5,866 bases of DNA from positions 149,725 to 155,590 of the forward strand of contig JAQUZG010000001.1 in the NCBI GenBank assembly GCA_028691435.1, written 5' to 3'. The position numbers and the translations under genes were made by a program. How positions within the stretch are numbered: the stretch's first letter is position 1; every line of letters starts with the position of its first letter. A model generated the notes under the pieces. That model did not search any database and had not been told where the DNA came from. It saw only the letters and a list, made by a program, of their open reading frames with translations. Below, in pieces: positions 5,303 to 5,866 of this stretch. The stretch comes from Candidatus Iainarchaeum sp. GTDB lineage: Archaea; Iainarchaeota; Iainarchaeia; Iainarchaeales; JAAZKV01.

Positions 5303-5866
5303 ATGTTTTCTTCAAATTGTGTAATTGTGGTAATTGCCCCTGAAATTTCATTAAAAAGTGATAAAGTTAGGGCAACTTTTATTGATTTATTAAGGGAAAA
5401 TATTGCTCTTTCATTAAAACGAAATTCTGTTCAATATGAAAAAATTTTATTTTCAAAACAAAGATTTTTTATTTTAACAAATGAAATAGATAAAACTGTA
5501 GAAATTTTAAAAAATTGTTTTGGTGTTTTTTCTTTAATTAAATCCAAGCGTAAAATTATTTCATCAAAAGAAAAAGTTATTGAAATTGGAAAAGAAATAT
5601 TTTCTACTGAATTTAATTCATCTGATTCATTTGCAATTCGATGTAAATCGTTTAATGATAATATTAAATCAAGAGATGTGGAAATCGAACTTGGTGGAAA
5701 AATTGTTGAGAGTTTTAAATTAAAAGTGAATTTGACTAAACCTGATAAACAATTAAACATTCTAATTAATGAAAATTTTGCTTATTATTATTTTAATGAA
5801 ATTGTTTCTTGTAAGGGGATGCCAATTGGTGCACAGGGGTATAGTGCAATAATCTCTGATAATGAA
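5303..5866 (+). CDS. thiI: ThiI-like tRNA sulfurtransferase, N-terminal part (NFLD and THUMP domains; runs off the window)
   Basis: ThiI makes 4-thiouridine at tRNA position 8 and in some organisms supplies sulfur for thiamine. The 188 residues seen match the ThiI N-terminal half. VIVVIAPEISLKS (7-19) with VRATFIDLLRENI (22-34) corresponds to the ferredoxin-like start (usually RYGEIALKSxxxR...NI). FAIRCKSF (110-117) and KVNLTKPDKQLNILI (141-155) are THUMP-domain strands. KGMPIGAQG (171-179) is the GGLPVGTQG linker that leads into the PP-loop domain. Where many ThiI proteins have a PP-loop SGG, this one reads IISDNE, and the window ends there. The ATG at 5303 places the first beta strand as in the family; the frame is open back to 5240 but has only a TTG (5249) upstream. 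The gene diverges from tRNA-Cys, a possible substrate because it has U8. Whether this is a full ThiI or a relative with a changed active site needs the rest of the gene. Confidence 0.85.
   Translation, partial: MFSSNCVIVVIAPEISLKSDKVRATFIDLLRENIALSLKRNSVQYEKILFSKQRFFILTNEIDKTVEILKNCFGVFSLIKSKRKIISSKEKVIEIGKEIFSTEFNSSDSFAIRCKSFNDNIKSRDVEIELGGKIVESFKLKVNLTKPDKQLNILINENFAYYYFNEIVSCKGMPIGAQGYSAIISDNE

Noticed and set aside
5431..5760. Minus-strand ORF of 109 codons.
   Set aside because: It is antisense to the thiI-like coding frame, which has clear ThiI/THUMP motifs, and has no supported promoter or ribosome-binding site.
1..5866. A defence island, CRISPR array, insertion sequence or phage cassette.
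   Set aside because: No spaced direct repeats, transposase or phage-type genes are seen. Apart from the kinase-like and left-edge ORFs, all genes are core cellular ones.

Overview
The window looks like part of a small, AT-rich archaeal chromosome. The evidence is an archaeal uL16/L10e ribosomal protein gene, a dph2 gene (diphthamide on aEF2), TATA boxes about 25-30 nt ahead of several start codons (a leaderless pattern), GGTGA-type Shine-Dalgarno sites, oligo-T termination, and a tRNA-Cys without an encoded CCA. Strong A/T bias, tight packing and single-gene transcription units would suit a DPANN-type archaeon (Woesearchaeota/Pacearchaeota-like). That placement is inferred from style, not from a search.

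Layout, left to right. Positions 1-101 (minus) hold the start of an unrecognised basic protein. A TATA-like element near 135-144 separates it from a plus-strand frame open from 123 to 914. That frame reads like a divergent kinase-fold protein but has no ATG, GTG or TTG before 357. It meets dph2 (minus, 911-1873) tail to tail with a 4-nt overlap. dph2 and a HAD-family phosphatase gene (plus, 1985-2893) diverge from a 111-nt promoter region. The HAD gene converges on rpl10e (minus, 2956-3705). Upstream lie a PLP-dependent class I/II aminotransferase gene (minus, 3845-4963) and tRNA-Cys(GCA) (minus, 5084-5154). From 5303 a plus-strand thiI-like gene (NFLD plus THUMP) runs off the right edge.

These are mostly independent housekeeping units, several linked to translation: L10e in the ribosome, Dph2 acting on the elongation factor, tRNA-Cys, and a ThiI-like tRNA-modification protein. 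There is no sign of a defence island, CRISPR array, insertion sequence or phage.

Two things stand out. A 44-bp block lies upstream of both rpl10e and the aminotransferase gene with 40 of 44 identical positions, which suggests a duplicated promoter or a shared operator. The kinase-like ORF carries its apparent N-lobe in a stretch without a usable start codon, so it is frameshifted, truncated or unusually initiated.
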